Assembly: GCA_964554875.1 (NCBI GenBank)
Contig: CAZKQJ010000022.1
Span: forward strand, 11,204 to 75,203
Source of the DNA: Marispirochaeta sp964554875
GTDB lineage: Bacteria; Spirochaetota; Spirochaetia; JC444; Marispirochaetaceae
DNA: 64,000 bases
Direction of reading: 5' to 3'
Below the pieces are notes generated by a model that was given only the letters and a program-made list of their open reading frames with translations, ran no database searches and was not told the DNA's origin. Shown one piece after another: positions 33,234 to 42,746 of the stretch (position 1 is its first letter; each line of letters starts with the position of its first letter). Made by a program: the position numbers and the translations under genes.

Positions 33234-35081
33234 ATGAAAAGTCGGGTCAGGCCAGCCTACTATCTCGTCCTCGTTGTTTATGCTCTTATTATCGGCGGAC
33301 TCCTGTACCGGGAATTCGGCCAGGCCCGACCCGTCAGCTACACCCTGGGAGAGATCAGTATCTCCGCCCGACAGGCCGCGGGGGTCACCGGCAAGATTCT
33401 GCCGGTCCAAGGTGCAGGGTTTCGATCCCTTACACTCCGCTACCGCAGCTTTCAGCTCTCCATTCCCGAGACAGGCCTTGCCGTGGAGGTCGACACAGAG
33501 GGTAGGGAATATCCTGCTGTAGTGGCGGATATCGACAGGTCCAGCGGTGAGATTTCCATACGTCTGGTTTCGGGCATCGAACTCCGGATCCGGGAGAACG
33601 AAGAGAAAAACAACAGTTATATCCTGAGTCTCGATTTTTCCGAGACCGAAACAGAACACCTGCAGGGTATTCGACTCCCCTGGAGAGGTTCGGAACCGCA
33701 ATTCCACAGCGGACTGCCCATACTCGTCGCTTCGCCCCCCGGGACCTCCGGAGGCACAGTGCTGCTGCCCCCTTCAGCCCGGGTTACCGCGGAGTTTATC
33801 TCCATTCCCCGGAGTAATTCCCCCCAGGATATCCTGCTCTCCAGCGCCCGGGAGGAGGGTTCTCTGGCGGAAAGCTGGTTCCGCATGCGGGGAGGGCTCG
33901 TCTCACGGGAGGAAGCCGACCGGGCACTGGAGGAGTTCTTTGCCGTCGCCTACAGAGGATGGGAAAGGGGCCGCTGGATCCCGGGAGCGGGGAGCTGGGA
34001 ATACGTTGCCGATGCTCCGCCGGAGAGCAGAACCGCCACGGCGTTCCTCGTGGAATCCCTGTCCAGGGGCAGTTACTTCTCGACCAGGGAACGCCTTGCC
34101 GCGGCCAGCCCCCGGCTCATCGACCATGCAAGCGCCCTCTTTCTCGGCGCCGCAGTACCTCCTCTCGGGGAGTTCGGTGCGTCCATGGAAAATTACATCA
34201 ATGAAGTACGGATAGCGGTAAGCAGCGGCGACAGTTCGGTTTTTGACAAAAACGAGAACCTGCGCACGCTTATCCAGGCGGGGCTCGGTTCCAGGGAAGG
34301 CATACAGGAGTCCCTCTCCAAGCTGGCGGAGACTGCTGTTCTTGCCGATCCGTCCAGCCCGACGGATCTGCTCAGAGCGATCCGGGCGGCCGAGTTTCTG
34401 CTTGAGCAGGAAGGCGCGGAACATTCAGGCATCCGCTATCTTATCCGGGAACAGCTCCTGCCCAGGATCTGTACAACGAATTACGGTTACGGCATACATT
34501 TTAACGGGACTTCCGATACCCTGACCAGCGTACTGGCGGGAAGACTGATGACTGCGAGCGGAGACGACCTCTCCAAAGCTCTGGGCTACACCCTTCTTGC
34601 ATCCTTTGCCGCATCCGCCGGGGAGTTCTCCCGCAGCCCTGCCCGGATAATCCGCAGGGAATTCAGCTATCAGAACTCACCGGAGCTTCTGGAGCCGGAG
34701 GCCCTGCCGCAGCTTCGATCTCTCAGCGGAGAACTTCCCTACAAACCACAGGCAATCGCCCTGGGAACAGATGAGCGATGGATGTGGACCGCCGCTGCGA
34801 ATGTGCGTTACCAGCAAGGCGGCGTTACGAGCGTCCTGAGTTTCCGTTTTCCCCAAGGAGGAATACACCACTTTGCCCTCTACGGGGTAGAACCCTTCGA
34901 CCAGATTCAGATGCATGGTATTCCCTGGAAGAGCGATCCCGAATTCCAGCGCTACAGCGACGGCTGGTTGTATAATCCCCGGACCAAAACCCTCTTTTTC
35001 AAGATACGGCACCGCTCCGAGAGGCAGGAGATTCGGATTCTCCGGAATTCCCCCGAAGCGGCTCCTCAGGTTAGTCCTTGA
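33234..35081 (+). CDS. Membrane-anchored protein of unknown function
   Basis: A 615-residue protein that I do not recognise. Residues ~7-25 (AYYLVLVVYALIIGGLLY) are a single membrane anchor or uncleaved signal, so the bulk is probably periplasmic. Residues ~35-200 look beta-rich (TLGEISISARQAAG, SLTLRYRSFQLSIPETGLAVEV). A middle helical region follows, with an ordered C-terminal part (GTDERWMWTAAANVRYQQGG, SVLSFRFPQGGIHHFALYG). No catalytic motif stands out. ATG 33234 is chosen over the upstream 33195 start because the anchor then lies at the N-terminus. The 3' end overlaps the convergent fusion gene by 11 bp. Confidence 0.7.
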   Translation: MKSRVRPAYYLVLVVYALIIGGLLYREFGQARPVSYTLGEISISARQAAGVTGKILPVQGAGFRSLTLRYRSFQLSIPETGLAVEVDTEGREYPAVVADIDRSSGEISIRLVSGIELRIRENEEKNNSYILSLDFSETETEHLQGIRLPWRGSEPQFHSGLPILVASPPGTSGGTVLLPPSARVTAEFISIPRSNSPQDILLSSAREEGSLAESWFRMRGGLVSREEADRALEEFFAVAYRGWERGRWIPGAGSWEYVADAPPESRTATAFLVESLSRGSYFSTRERLAAASPRLIDHASALFLGAAVPPLGEFGASMENYINEVRIAVSSGDSSVFDKNENLRTLIQAGLGSREGIQESLSKLAETAVLADPSSPTDLLRAIRAAEFLLEQEGAEHSGIRYLIREQLLPRICTTNYGYGIHFNGTSDTLTSVLAGRLMTASGDDLSKALGYTLLASFAASAGEFSRSPARIIRREFSYQNSPELLEPEALPQLRSLSGELPYKPQAIALGTDERWMWTAAANVRYQQGGVTSVLSFRFPQGGIHHFALYGVEPFDQIQMHGIPWKSDPEFQRYSDGWLYNPRTKTLFFKIRHRSERQEIRILRNSPEAAPQVSP

Positions 35082-38000
35082 CCCGTTTGAGTACACCTCC
35101 GGCAAACGTGAACCCTCCGCCGAAGGCTGTAAGGCCGTAATATTCTTCCCGCCGGGAGGAATCCTCCAGGATCCTTTCAAGGCAGACCGGGATCGTCGAC
35201 GAGGATATGTTGCCGATTTCGTCGATAATGCTGTATACCTTCTCCGGTTCTGCCCTGAGTTTCTGCCGAACCGCGTCGATTATGCGCTGATTAGCCTGAT
35301 GGGGGATCACCAGATTGAGTTCCTCAGGTCCGATTCCAGCCTCCCGGCAGGCATCCTTAAGAATGTCCGCCATGGCGCTAACCGCCTTGCGGAAGACCTC
35401 CGGGCCCTCCATGAATACCGGGTCCTTCAGGTCCGCAGGGATTCTCAGCAGTGATCCGTCTTCACCGCTGGCGGAGAGGACCGGCCGCTTTATCTCCAGC
35501 TTGCCTTTCTCCGACAGCTCCGTTCCGCCGACTATCATGGTCGCCGTCGCGCCGTCACCGAAAACCGGGGCGGTAGAGGGATCCGCGGTATCCATGCGGT
35601 CAGAAAGGATATCGGCGGTTACAAGCAGGACCCTGTGGTCCGGCTTCTGCGCCAGGTAGTCGTGGGCTATCTGAAGCCCGTAGACATAGCCGGAACAGGC
35701 GGCGTTTATGTCGTAGGCAGGGCAGGAGCAGTCGGCATTGTATTTACGGTTCAGTTCGTACTGTATCATGGTAGCCAGAGCCGGGGTGTTCATTACGGGA
35801 GTGACGGTGGAACAGATCAGCAGGTCCACGTCCTCGATTCCGATACCCAGGTCGTCCAGGAGCCGGCTCGAGGCGTCCACCGACAGGGTCAGGGCGTTCT
35901 CCCCCTCGCCTATCCAGTGGCGCTCCCTTATTCCGGTCCGCCGTACAATATCGTCGGGACTCCAGGTAGGACAGAGCCGGGCAATCTCTTCGTTGCTTAC
36001 GATCCGGGAGCCCAGGACGCCCCGGACCGCCGCGATGGCTGCCGTTCCTTCCCGGGAAGGCCCGGAAACGCCGGAAGCTCCGGTCTTGAGCGAGCTGATA
36101 ACCGGAGTTCCCGGTTCTTCCCGGGTAACCGGCTTAATCCGCACGGCTCCTTTTTCCAGACGGATCTTCGCGATCCCGTCCCCGACATTGGCGGAATCCC
36201 CTTCCGCAACATCCAGGGAGCTCACAACACCGGCTACCGGGCTGGAGAGAGTCACCATGGCCTTGTCGGCCTCGAGTTCCGCTATCTCCTGACCTTCGCT
36301 GATGGAATCCCCCTCCGCCACAAGCCATTCGATAACCGTTACAACCTCGTCAGAGGGACTCGATCCGACGGCTTCCAGGGTATAGAGCTCTCCGCCGGTC
36401 TCTTCCGCCTTGCGCCAGCTGATGCTGCCATCCAGCAGCTCCACGGCGGTCTCCAGTACCCGTTTATAGGAGGGCAGGACCTCCAGCTGGTTGGCGAAAT
36501 TGCAGGGAACGTAGGTATCTCCCCGGGTAACCCTCCGCATCCGGATCGGACGGCGGCTTGCCTCCGCCACGGTGCTCAGGATTTCCGACCCCATACCGGC
36601 GGTGTGGGTGTCTTCGTGAACGACAATCAGCCGTCCGGTCTTTTCCGCTGAGGAGATAAGCATCTCCCTGTCCCAGGGCGCCAATGTACGAAGATCGATG
36701 ACCTCCGCCTCTGCTCCGGCCTCCGCCAGGGCCTCCGCCGCCTTCATGCAGTGGACCACGGTGTTTCCCCAGCCCACGAGGCTGAGGTCCCTACCCTCAC
36801 GGAGGAGCCGGGCTTTTCCGGGAGAGGCCAGCAGCTTCGCCGCCGGCTTGCGTGTGGCAAAGTCCCTGCTGTTCAACAGATTCTTGGGGTAGAAAAAGAG
36901 GGTCGGCCTCCCGGATTCGAAGGCAGCGTTCAGGAGGGCCGCGGCATCATCCGCCCGGGAGGGCATAAAGACGTCCACCCCCGGGGTATGGGCGGCGATT
37001 CCGTCCATTGACTGGGCGTGGAAGGGTCCCAGGCCCGGCTTGTAGCCCCCGCAGGAGATCATAACGATAACCGGAGCCTGCCAGCCGCCGTCGGTACGCC
37101 AGTACATGCTGCCCAGTTCGGAGATTATCTGGTTAAAAGCTATGGGTAGAAAATCGGCGAACTGCAGAAATGCTACCGGACGCCTGCCCGCCAGGGCTTC
37201 GCCGCCGGCGATCCCCACAATGGAGGCCTCAGCCAGAGGAGAATTGCATACCCGGCCGGGAAAGAGGTCCGTTAGCCCCCGGGTAACCCCGAAAACGTCC
37301 CCCTTGGGATCTTCAATGTCCTCTCCAAAGAGATAGACCCGCTCGTCGGACTTCATGCGGGCGGTAAGGACCTCCCGCAGGGTTTCAATCATGGTTCTGG
37401 GCTCACCTTCGCTCTCCGCCGGCTGACACTCGTCGGCCTCGAGCAGGTGCCGGGGATAGGTTTTTACCGCATCGTGCACAGCCTCGGGTTCGGGACCCAG
37501 CTGGCTCTCCCGGGCAAGCTTTTCCAGCTCCGTCCGTCGGGAGGCTTCAGCCTCCTCCAGGTCCTTTTCGTCCATGCCGGAAGAAAGGAGTACATCCCGC
37601 AGTTTCCGAACCGGGTCACCGGTCAGACGAGCCCGGGAAATCTCCTCTTCGCTGCGGTAGACCCGCTGGTCGTCGGCGTTGGTGTGGTTCGAAAGCCGCT
37701 CCACCTCCATGATCAGGATCGCAGGTTTCCTGGTCTCCCGCATTTCTGCAAGGGTTTCCGCAAAAACCTCGTCCGCCGTAAGGGGTTCCCTGCCGTCGAA
37801 GCGGCGGATCGGGATGCCGTAAAACTCATCCGCCGGTCCGTCGGGATGATTGTAAAAGGTCTTTCCCCGGGTGCGGGTGGAGATGGCGAATCCGTTATCC
37901 TGAACAAGGAAAAGGACCGGCAGTGTCTCCCGCACCGCCTGGGCCACAGCCTCGAGGACCTCTCCCTGCTGGCTCATGCCGTCCCCAAGGGAACAGAGTA

Positions 38001-38424
38001 CCACCGGAGAACCGGGCCTGTCCTTTACAGCCCGGGCAATGCCCGCTGCCTGGAGCCCGGAGTTACCCACAGGCCCCACAAGACTGAGGATATTCAGTGC
38101 GGGATCGCTCATGTGGGCGTTCATCTGCCTGCCCCGGGAGTGGGAAGCGTCCTTGTTAAACAGGGAGTGAAAGAACATCATCGGGTCCATGCCCCGGGCA
38201 AGCATCATCGCCTTGTCGCGGTAGTGACAGTGGAGCCAGTCCTCAGGCTTGAGGTAGTGTGCCAGGGCCGCCCCGGCTTCGTGTCCTCCCCCGGAGACGT
38301 GAAAAAAGGCTTCTCCCCGGTGGGTGTAGCTCTCTTCAATCCGGTCGATTTCCCGGGAAGAGAACATATTCATATAGAGTTTGAACAGATACTCCTGCCG
38401 CTGGGCGCTTATATCGGTCTTCAT
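35071..38424 (-). CDS. Four-part fusion: 2-oxoacid dehydrogenase E1 alpha, E1 beta, lipoyl domain, ketoacyl-ACP synthase III
   Basis: A 1117-residue fusion. Residues ~1-340 are E1 alpha, with thiamine-diphosphate motif GDGMSQQG (148-155) and DN (176-177). Residues ~346-665 are E1 beta (FGEDIEDPKGDVFG, SPLAEASIVG, VHEDTHTAGMG). Residues ~680-760 are a lipoyl domain with the modifiable Lys721 in LEADKAMVTL. After a Gly/Ser linker, residues ~797-1117 are KAS III (FabH type) with the full triad Cys910 (NAACSGY), His1042 (IPHQANQ) and Asn1072 (GNISSS). No E2 acyltransferase or E3 domain is present. ATG 38424 has GGAGGAG nine bases upstream; longer starts are unlikely. Inferred role: branched-chain 2-oxoacid decarboxylation coupled to fatty-acid chain initiation. 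Confidence 0.93.
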   Translation of the reverse strand: MKTDISAQRQEYLFKLYMNMFSSREIDRIEESYTHRGEAFFHVSGGGHEAGAALAHYLKPEDWLHCHYRDKAMMLARGMDPMMFFHSLFNKDASHSRGRQMNAHMSDPALNILSLVGPVGNSGLQAAGIARAVKDRPGSPVVLCSLGDGMSQQGEVLEAVAQAVRETLPVLFLVQDNGFAISTRTRGKTFYNHPDGPADEFYGIPIRRFDGREPLTADEVFAETLAEMRETRKPAILIMEVERLSNHTNADDQRVYRSEEEISRARLTGDPVRKLRDVLLSSGMDEKDLEEAEASRRTELEKLARESQLGPEPEAVHDAVKTYPRHLLEADECQPAESEGEPRTMIETLREVLTARMKSDERVYLFGEDIEDPKGDVFGVTRGLTDLFPGRVCNSPLAEASIVGIAGGEALAGRRPVAFLQFADFLPIAFNQIISELGSMYWRTDGGWQAPVIVMISCGGYKPGLGPFHAQSMDGIAAHTPGVDVFMPSRADDAAALLNAAFESGRPTLFFYPKNLLNSRDFATRKPAAKLLASPGKARLLREGRDLSLVGWGNTVVHCMKAAEALAEAGAEAEVIDLRTLAPWDREMLISSAEKTGRLIVVHEDTHTAGMGSEILSTVAEASRRPIRMRRVTRGDTYVPCNFANQLEVLPSYKRVLETAVELLDGSISWRKAEETGGELYTLEAVGSSPSDEVVTVIEWLVAEGDSISEGQEIAELEADKAMVTLSSPVAGVVSSLDVAEGDSANVGDGIAKIRLEKGAVRIKPVTREEPGTPVISSLKTGASGVSGPSREGTAAIAAVRGVLGSRIVSNEEIARLCPTWSPDDIVRRTGIRERHWIGEGENALTLSVDASSRLLDDLGIGIEDVDLLICSTVTPVMNTPALATMIQYELNRKYNADCSCPAYDINAACSGYVYGLQIAHDYLAQKPDHRVLLVTADILSDRMDTADPSTAPVFGDGATATMIVGGTELSEKGKLEIKRPVLSASGEDGSLLRIPADLKDPVFMEGPEVFRKAVSAMADILKDACREAGIGPEELNLVIPHQANQRIIDAVRQKLRAEPEKVYSIIDEIGNISSSTIPVCLERILEDSSRREEYYGLTAFGGGFTFAGGVLKRVKD

Positions 38425-38541
38425 AGCTAAAAACTCCTCCATTCTAATGTCGGCCGCAGGCCGACTGAAGAATTCGGAACAGGGTATCAAATCTTCAGGA
38501 TAATGAAAACACTCCAGGAAAGACCCTCATGAAGGCCAAAC

Positions 38542-38571
38542 TTGACCTGCCCCGCCGGCCCGGCCTATCAT
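38542..38571 (+). promoter_or_regulatory. Promoter of nadE, probably leaderless
   Basis: TTGACC (38542-38547) and TATCAT (38566-38571) are 18 bp apart. The -10 ends 7 bases before the ATG at 38578. The GGAG between them is too close to act as a ribosome site. Confidence 0.55.
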
Positions 38572-38577
38572 GGAGCC

Positions 38578-40545
38578 ATGAAAAGAACCCTTTCCGAATA
38601 CGGTTATCTCCGCACCGCTGCAGCTGTTCCCCTGGTAAAACCCGGGAATGTAGACTTTAACTGTACAAAAACCCGGAATCTGATGGAGGAGGCAGCCCGG
38701 ACGGATGTCTCCGTTACGGTCTTTCCCGAGCTCGGAATCACCGGCTATACCTGCGCCGACCTTTTTCAGCAGGACCGTCTGCTGCACACGGCGGAAGAGG
38801 GTGTAAGCGGTCTCATCAACCTGACCAAGTCCCTTGCCGGTATTTTTATCCTGGGCGCTCCGGTCAAACGGAACGGTCGGCTTTTCAACTGCGCCCTGGT
38901 AATCGGCGGCGGAAGGCTCCACGGTGTAGTCCCTAAAACCATCATTCCCACCTACCGGGAGTTTTACGAGGCCCGCTGGTTTGCCGGGGGCGGCAGGATA
39001 AACGGCGAGCTTGAATACGCCGGGTATCGTGCCCCCCTGGGGACGGACCTGATCTTTTCCTTCGAGGCCGACGGAGAACGGAACCTGAAGGTGAGTTTCG
39101 GGGTTGAAATCTGCGAAGACCTCTGGGCTCCCGTTCCCCCCAGCTCAGGACTCTGCAGCGCCGGAGCCCAGATTATCCTGAACCCATCGGCAAGTAATGA
39201 GCTTGTCGGCAAGGCGTCCTACCGCCACGACCTTATTACCCAGCAGTCCGCCCGCTGTCTTTCAGCCTATGTCTATGCCTCCGCGGGGGTCGGAGAATCC
39301 ACCACGGATACGGTTTTCGGCGGCCATGCACTTATCGCCGAGAACGGGGTCATCATTGCCGAAGGCGAACGCTTTAAACGGGAAGGGCAGCTCCTCTATT
39401 CTGATATCGACCTTGATTTTCTCGAGCACGAACGGATCAACTCCACTACCTTTGCCCAGGGCGCGGACCTGGAGTGTCGTGAGTACCGGCATATAAACCT
39501 GGAGCTGAGCACCGCCTCCCCGGAAATCTCCGGCCTCGTTCGCACACCGGTGCGTAATCCCTTTGTTCCGGTAATCCGCGAGGATCTTGAAGCCCGCTGC
39601 CGGGAGATATTCTCCATTCAGAGCGCCGGTCTTGCGGGAAGGCTCGAGCATATCGGCTGTAAAAGCGTTGTTCTGGGACTTTCCGGAGGACTGGATTCTA
39701 CCCTGGCGCTCCTGGTTACCGTGGAAGCCTTCCGGGAGCTGGGACTCGATCCTTCGGGAATCCAGACCTTCACCCTCCCGGGCTTTGGTACGAGTTCCCG
39801 TACCCGGACAAACGTGGAAAAGCTGACCCGGGCCCTGGGGGTTCCCCTGGAGACGGTGGATATCGGCGAAAGCTGCCTGCTGCAGCTCAAGGACCTCGAG
39901 CACTCGGGAAAACCGGAGGACACGGCCTACGAAAACGTCCAGGCCCGGCAGCGTACCATGTTTTTGATGAACAAGGCCAACATGCTGGGAGCCATCGTCA
40001 TCGGTACCGGGGATCTGTCGGAACTGGCCCTGGGCTGGTGCACCTACAACGGCGACCACATGTCCATGTACTCGGTAAACAGCGGAGTGCCAAAAACACT
40101 GGTCCGTTTTCTGGTTACCTACGCGGCGGACAGCTGGGCCGGAGACGAGGCCGCCGCGGTACTCCACGATATCGTGGACACCCCCATCTCTCCCGAGCTG
40201 CTGCCTCCTGACGCCGAAGGAGAGATTGCCCAGAAAACCGAGGACACAATCGGCCCCTACGTGCTGCATGATTTCTTTCTGTACCACGCTGTCCGTTGCG
40301 GCGCCTCCCCGAAAAAGGTGCTCCTGCTGGCGGAAAAGGCTTTTTCCGGAGAGTACGACAGCGAAACGATCCTGACCTGGCTGCGCAGCTTCTATCGCCG
40401 CTTCTTTTCCCAGCAGTTCAAACGATCCTGCCTGCCCGACGGTCCCAAGGTGGGGACCATATCCCTTTCACCCCGGGGGGATTGGCGCATGCCATCGGAC
40501 GCGGACTGTGGAATCTGGCTGCAGGAGCTGGATGCTATCTCATAA
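38578..40545 (+). CDS. nadE: Glutamine-dependent NAD+ synthase
   Basis: A 655-residue two-domain enzyme that makes NAD+ from nicotinate adenine dinucleotide, ATP and glutamine. The N-terminal nitrilase-type glutaminase (residues ~10-290) has the Glu of FPELGITGYT, the Lys of VPKTIIPTYREF and the Cys of GVEICEDLW. The C-terminal synthetase has the PP-loop LGLSGGLDSTLALL near residue 372 and GTGDLSELALGW. Bacteria with this long form normally do not need a separate amidotransferase. The start at 38578 matches a leaderless promoter. It is divergent from the fusion gene. Confidence 0.95.
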   Translation: MKRTLSEYGYLRTAAAVPLVKPGNVDFNCTKTRNLMEEAARTDVSVTVFPELGITGYTCADLFQQDRLLHTAEEGVSGLINLTKSLAGIFILGAPVKRNGRLFNCALVIGGGRLHGVVPKTIIPTYREFYEARWFAGGGRINGELEYAGYRAPLGTDLIFSFEADGERNLKVSFGVEICEDLWAPVPPSSGLCSAGAQIILNPSASNELVGKASYRHDLITQQSARCLSAYVYASAGVGESTTDTVFGGHALIAENGVIIAEGERFKREGQLLYSDIDLDFLEHERINSTTFAQGADLECREYRHINLELSTASPEISGLVRTPVRNPFVPVIREDLEARCREIFSIQSAGLAGRLEHIGCKSVVLGLSGGLDSTLALLVTVEAFRELGLDPSGIQTFTLPGFGTSSRTRTNVEKLTRALGVPLETVDIGESCLLQLKDLEHSGKPEDTAYENVQARQRTMFLMNKANMLGAIVIGTGDLSELALGWCTYNGDHMSMYSVNSGVPKTLVRFLVTYAADSWAGDEAAAVLHDIVDTPISPELLPPDAEGEIAQKTEDTIGPYVLHDFFLYHAVRCGASPKKVLLLAEKAFSGEYDSETILTWLRSFYRRFFSQQFKRSCLPDGPKVGTISLSPRGDWRMPSDADCGIWLQELDAIS

Positions 40546-40619
40546 GGCGGCGGTATATTGACCGCCCATTCCGAAAGGCGTATTATTGAGACTGATTTTC
40601 ATTCATTGAGGAACGAACC

Positions 40620-40961
40620 ATGAAATATGCAATTGCAGCCGACGGCACCCAGATGGCCGGACACTTCGGCCACGCACCTACATTTATTGTTGTTGATATC
40701 CAGGACGGAAAGAGCGTTTCCCGCCAGGATTTTCCCAGCCCTCCCCATGCGCCGGGCAGGATACCCGCCTTCGTCAAGGAACTTGGGGCCGACTGCGTCG
40801 TGGTCGGCGGAATCGGCGGCCAGGCAAAAGCACTCTTTTCGCAGCAGGGAATCGAACAGATCTGCGGAATAACCGGCAGTATTGAGGATGTTATCAGCTC
40901 CCTGGAGGCCGGTACCCTGGAAGACGGCGGGGACCTTTGCGACCATTCCCACGGCCACTAA
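40620..40961 (+). CDS. NifX/dinitrogenase iron-molybdenum cofactor-like protein
   Basis: A 113-residue member of the NifX/NifB C-terminal (DUF35-like ribonuclease H fold) family. It begins KYAIAADGTQMAGHFGHAPTFIVVDI, where the HFGH motif is typical, and includes ELGADCVVVGGIGGQAKALF. No nif genes are present, so this is one of the many non-nitrogenase members that accompany Mrp-type ATPases and may bind Fe-S or metal clusters. GAGGAACGAACC precedes the ATG. The C-terminus is His-rich (CDHSHGH). It forms an operon with the Mrp gene 12 bp downstream. Confidence 0.85.
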   Translation: MKYAIAADGTQMAGHFGHAPTFIVVDIQDGKSVSRQDFPSPPHAPGRIPAFVKELGADCVVVGGIGGQAKALFSQQGIEQICGITGSIEDVISSLEAGTLEDGGDLCDHSHGH

Positions 40962-40973
40962 GGAAGAACCGGC

Positions 40974-41810
40974 ATGGAACAGGCAAACAGAATCGCCCAG
41001 CAGGCGGAAGAGACCCGGCTTTTACGGGACAACATGAACCAGGTTAAAAACATCATCATGGTGATGAGCGGCAAGGGAGGGGTCGGAAAAAGTACCGTCG
41101 CGGTTAATCTGGCCTTAGGGCTCGCAAAAATGGGAAAGAGCACCGGAATCCTGGACATCGACATCCACGGTCCAAACGTGCCGAAGATGCTGGGTATCGA
41201 CGATCAGCAGCTCTTTTCTTCCGATGAAAAGAGGATTATTCCCCTGGAGAGCGGCCCGAGCCTGAAGGTCGTCAGTCTTGCCCTGGCGGGTTACGAACCG
41301 GAACGGCCGATTATCTGGCGAGGTCCCATCAAGATGAACGTCATCAAACAGTTCCTGAAGGATGTTGAATGGGGCGAGCTTGACTATCTGGTAATCGACA
41401 CCCCTCCGGGAACCGGGGATGAGCCCCTCTCCATCTGCCAGCTTTTACCGGATATGGCGGGCACTGTAATCGTCACGACCCCCCAGGAGGTAGCAAACCT
41501 GGATGCCATGAAGAGTATCTCCTTCGCCCGGGAACTCAAGGTTCCGGTAATCGGCATAATTGAAAACATGAGCGGTTTCGTCTGTCCCAACTGCGGCACC
41601 GTCAGCCATATCTTCGGCAAGGGTGGCGGCAAGGCCATCGCAGAGCGCTTCAAGGAGAACTTCCTGGGCGAACTGCCCCTGGATCCCCGGATCATGCAGG
41701 GGGGAGACTCCGGGCGCGGTTTCATAAGCGACAGCGAAGGCCCCGCAGGCCAGGCAATGACGGCGATCATAGAAAAGATCATAGCCAGGGTAGAAGAAAA
41801 AAAGGACTAA
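40974..41810 (+). CDS. Mrp/NBP35-family Fe-S cluster carrier ATPase
   Basis: A 278-residue deviant-Walker P-loop ATPase that carries and transfers Fe-S clusters. Walker A is SGKGGVGKSTVAVNLA near residue 31. The CxxC cluster-binding pair lies in FVCPNCGTVSHIFGKGGG near 204, and VIDTPPGTGDEPLS is the family signature. The N-terminal DUF59 domain of long Mrp proteins is missing, as in NBP35-like forms. AGGAAG precedes the ATG. Pairing with the NifX-like gene suggests joint handling of metal clusters, for example for the hydrogenase. Confidence 0.92.
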   Translation: MEQANRIAQQAEETRLLRDNMNQVKNIIMVMSGKGGVGKSTVAVNLALGLAKMGKSTGILDIDIHGPNVPKMLGIDDQQLFSSDEKRIIPLESGPSLKVVSLALAGYEPERPIIWRGPIKMNVIKQFLKDVEWGELDYLVIDTPPGTGDEPLSICQLLPDMAGTVIVTTPQEVANLDAMKSISFARELKVPVIGIIENMSGFVCPNCGTVSHIFGKGGGKAIAERFKENFLGELPLDPRIMQGGDSGRGFISDSEGPAGQAMTAIIEKIIARVEEKKD

Positions 41811-41814
41811 AACC

Positions 41815-42693
41815 CTATATTTCCTCAGAAACCGCGGCAATGCCGATCCACTCGGGGGAGGGTTTTAAGGGGGTTCCGGCCAGATCCGCCCACATGGCCT
41901 CCACGATAAAACCCTCCTTTCGGAGGTATTCCCGTATCTCCGCCCGTTCAAACCAGCGGTGCCACAGGTTGCAGCTCCGCACAGTGCCGTCTTCCGTCAC
42001 AATCAGGTAGCGGTTCAGGTGAACCGACTTCTCCGCATAGCGATGCTTGATTTCAAAAACCAGGTTTTTTCCTGGATGCCAGAACCCGTCCCGCAGCATG
42101 GTGTACCAGGCCCGTTCGTCGGGATGAGGCAGATACATCTCGGTAAACACGTCAAACAGAAAGACCCCTCCCGGGCTTAAGGCTCTGCGAATATTCGCAA
42201 GGAGCTTTGTGCGGGAGGCGGGATTCAGAACACAGAAATCGCCGAAAATCATCACGATAACCTCGAAGCTGTTCTCCTCCGCCTTCCATTCACGGTAATC
42301 CATGGTGAGGTAGCTGATTTCCCGGTGGTTTTTCCGTGCATCCTCACGGGCATAGCTTATGCTGACCGGGGAAAAATCCATCCCCGTAACACTGTAGCCT
42401 GCGTCATGAAAACCCGAAGCATACAGCCCCGGTCCGCAGCCAAGATCCAGCAGCCGAGGATATTTTTCCGGCGGATATCTTTCAGAAATAAAGCACAGGG
42501 TCTTTTCGATGGTCTCCGCCCTGCGGGATGCGTCATCGGAGTGGGGATCCAGATGGGCCTCCAGAACGTGGGAGGAGATATAGGGGTCCGTCCAGAAGAC
42601 AAAATCCCCGGGCTCGTAGAGCTTTGGTTTTTTTTCCAGCCGATGCAGCAGGGAAAGATCGAGCTTTCCGTTTCGAATAATCCTGGTGGACAT
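41815..42693 (-). CDS. Class I SAM-dependent methyltransferase
   Basis: A ~292-residue methyltransferase. SAM-binding motif I is LLDLGCGPGLYASGF near residue 91, followed by VTGMDFSPVSISYAR and a motif IV region FEVIVMIFGDFCVL. Post-motif LSPGGVFLFDVFT is also typical. The N-terminal ~70 residues are an extra segment. The substrate is unknown. The ATG at 42693 follows an extended -10 (TGCTACACT), giving a leader of only about 3 bases; the in-frame TTG at 42720 is less likely. It ends close to the convergent Mrp gene. Confidence 0.85.
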   Translation of the reverse strand: MSTRIIRNGKLDLSLLHRLEKKPKLYEPGDFVFWTDPYISSHVLEAHLDPHSDDASRRAETIEKTLCFISERYPPEKYPRLLDLGCGPGLYASGFHDAGYSVTGMDFSPVSISYAREDARKNHREISYLTMDYREWKAEENSFEVIVMIFGDFCVLNPASRTKLLANIRRALSPGGVFLFDVFTEMYLPHPDERAWYTMLRDGFWHPGKNLVFEIKHRYAEKSVHLNRYLIVTEDGTVRSCNLWHRWFERAEIREYLRKEGFIVEAMWADLAGTPLKPSPEWIGIAAVSEEI

Positions 42694-42746
42694 AATGAAG
42701 AAAAGTGTAGCATGAAACAATCAGATTCGGATATTCTTAAAAAAAG

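Noticed and set aside
37447..38430. Long plus-strand ORF (327 codons) opposite the E1 alpha region
   Set aside because: It is antisense to a clear E1 coding region, shows no family motifs and is biased by the GC-rich complementary strand. Similar antisense ORFs at 11227-12498 and 62328-63485 were rejected for the same reason.
40620..41810. NifX-like and Mrp genes as evidence of nitrogen fixation
   Set aside because: No nifHDK or nifENB genes are present in the window, and these families are common in non-diazotrophic anaerobes.
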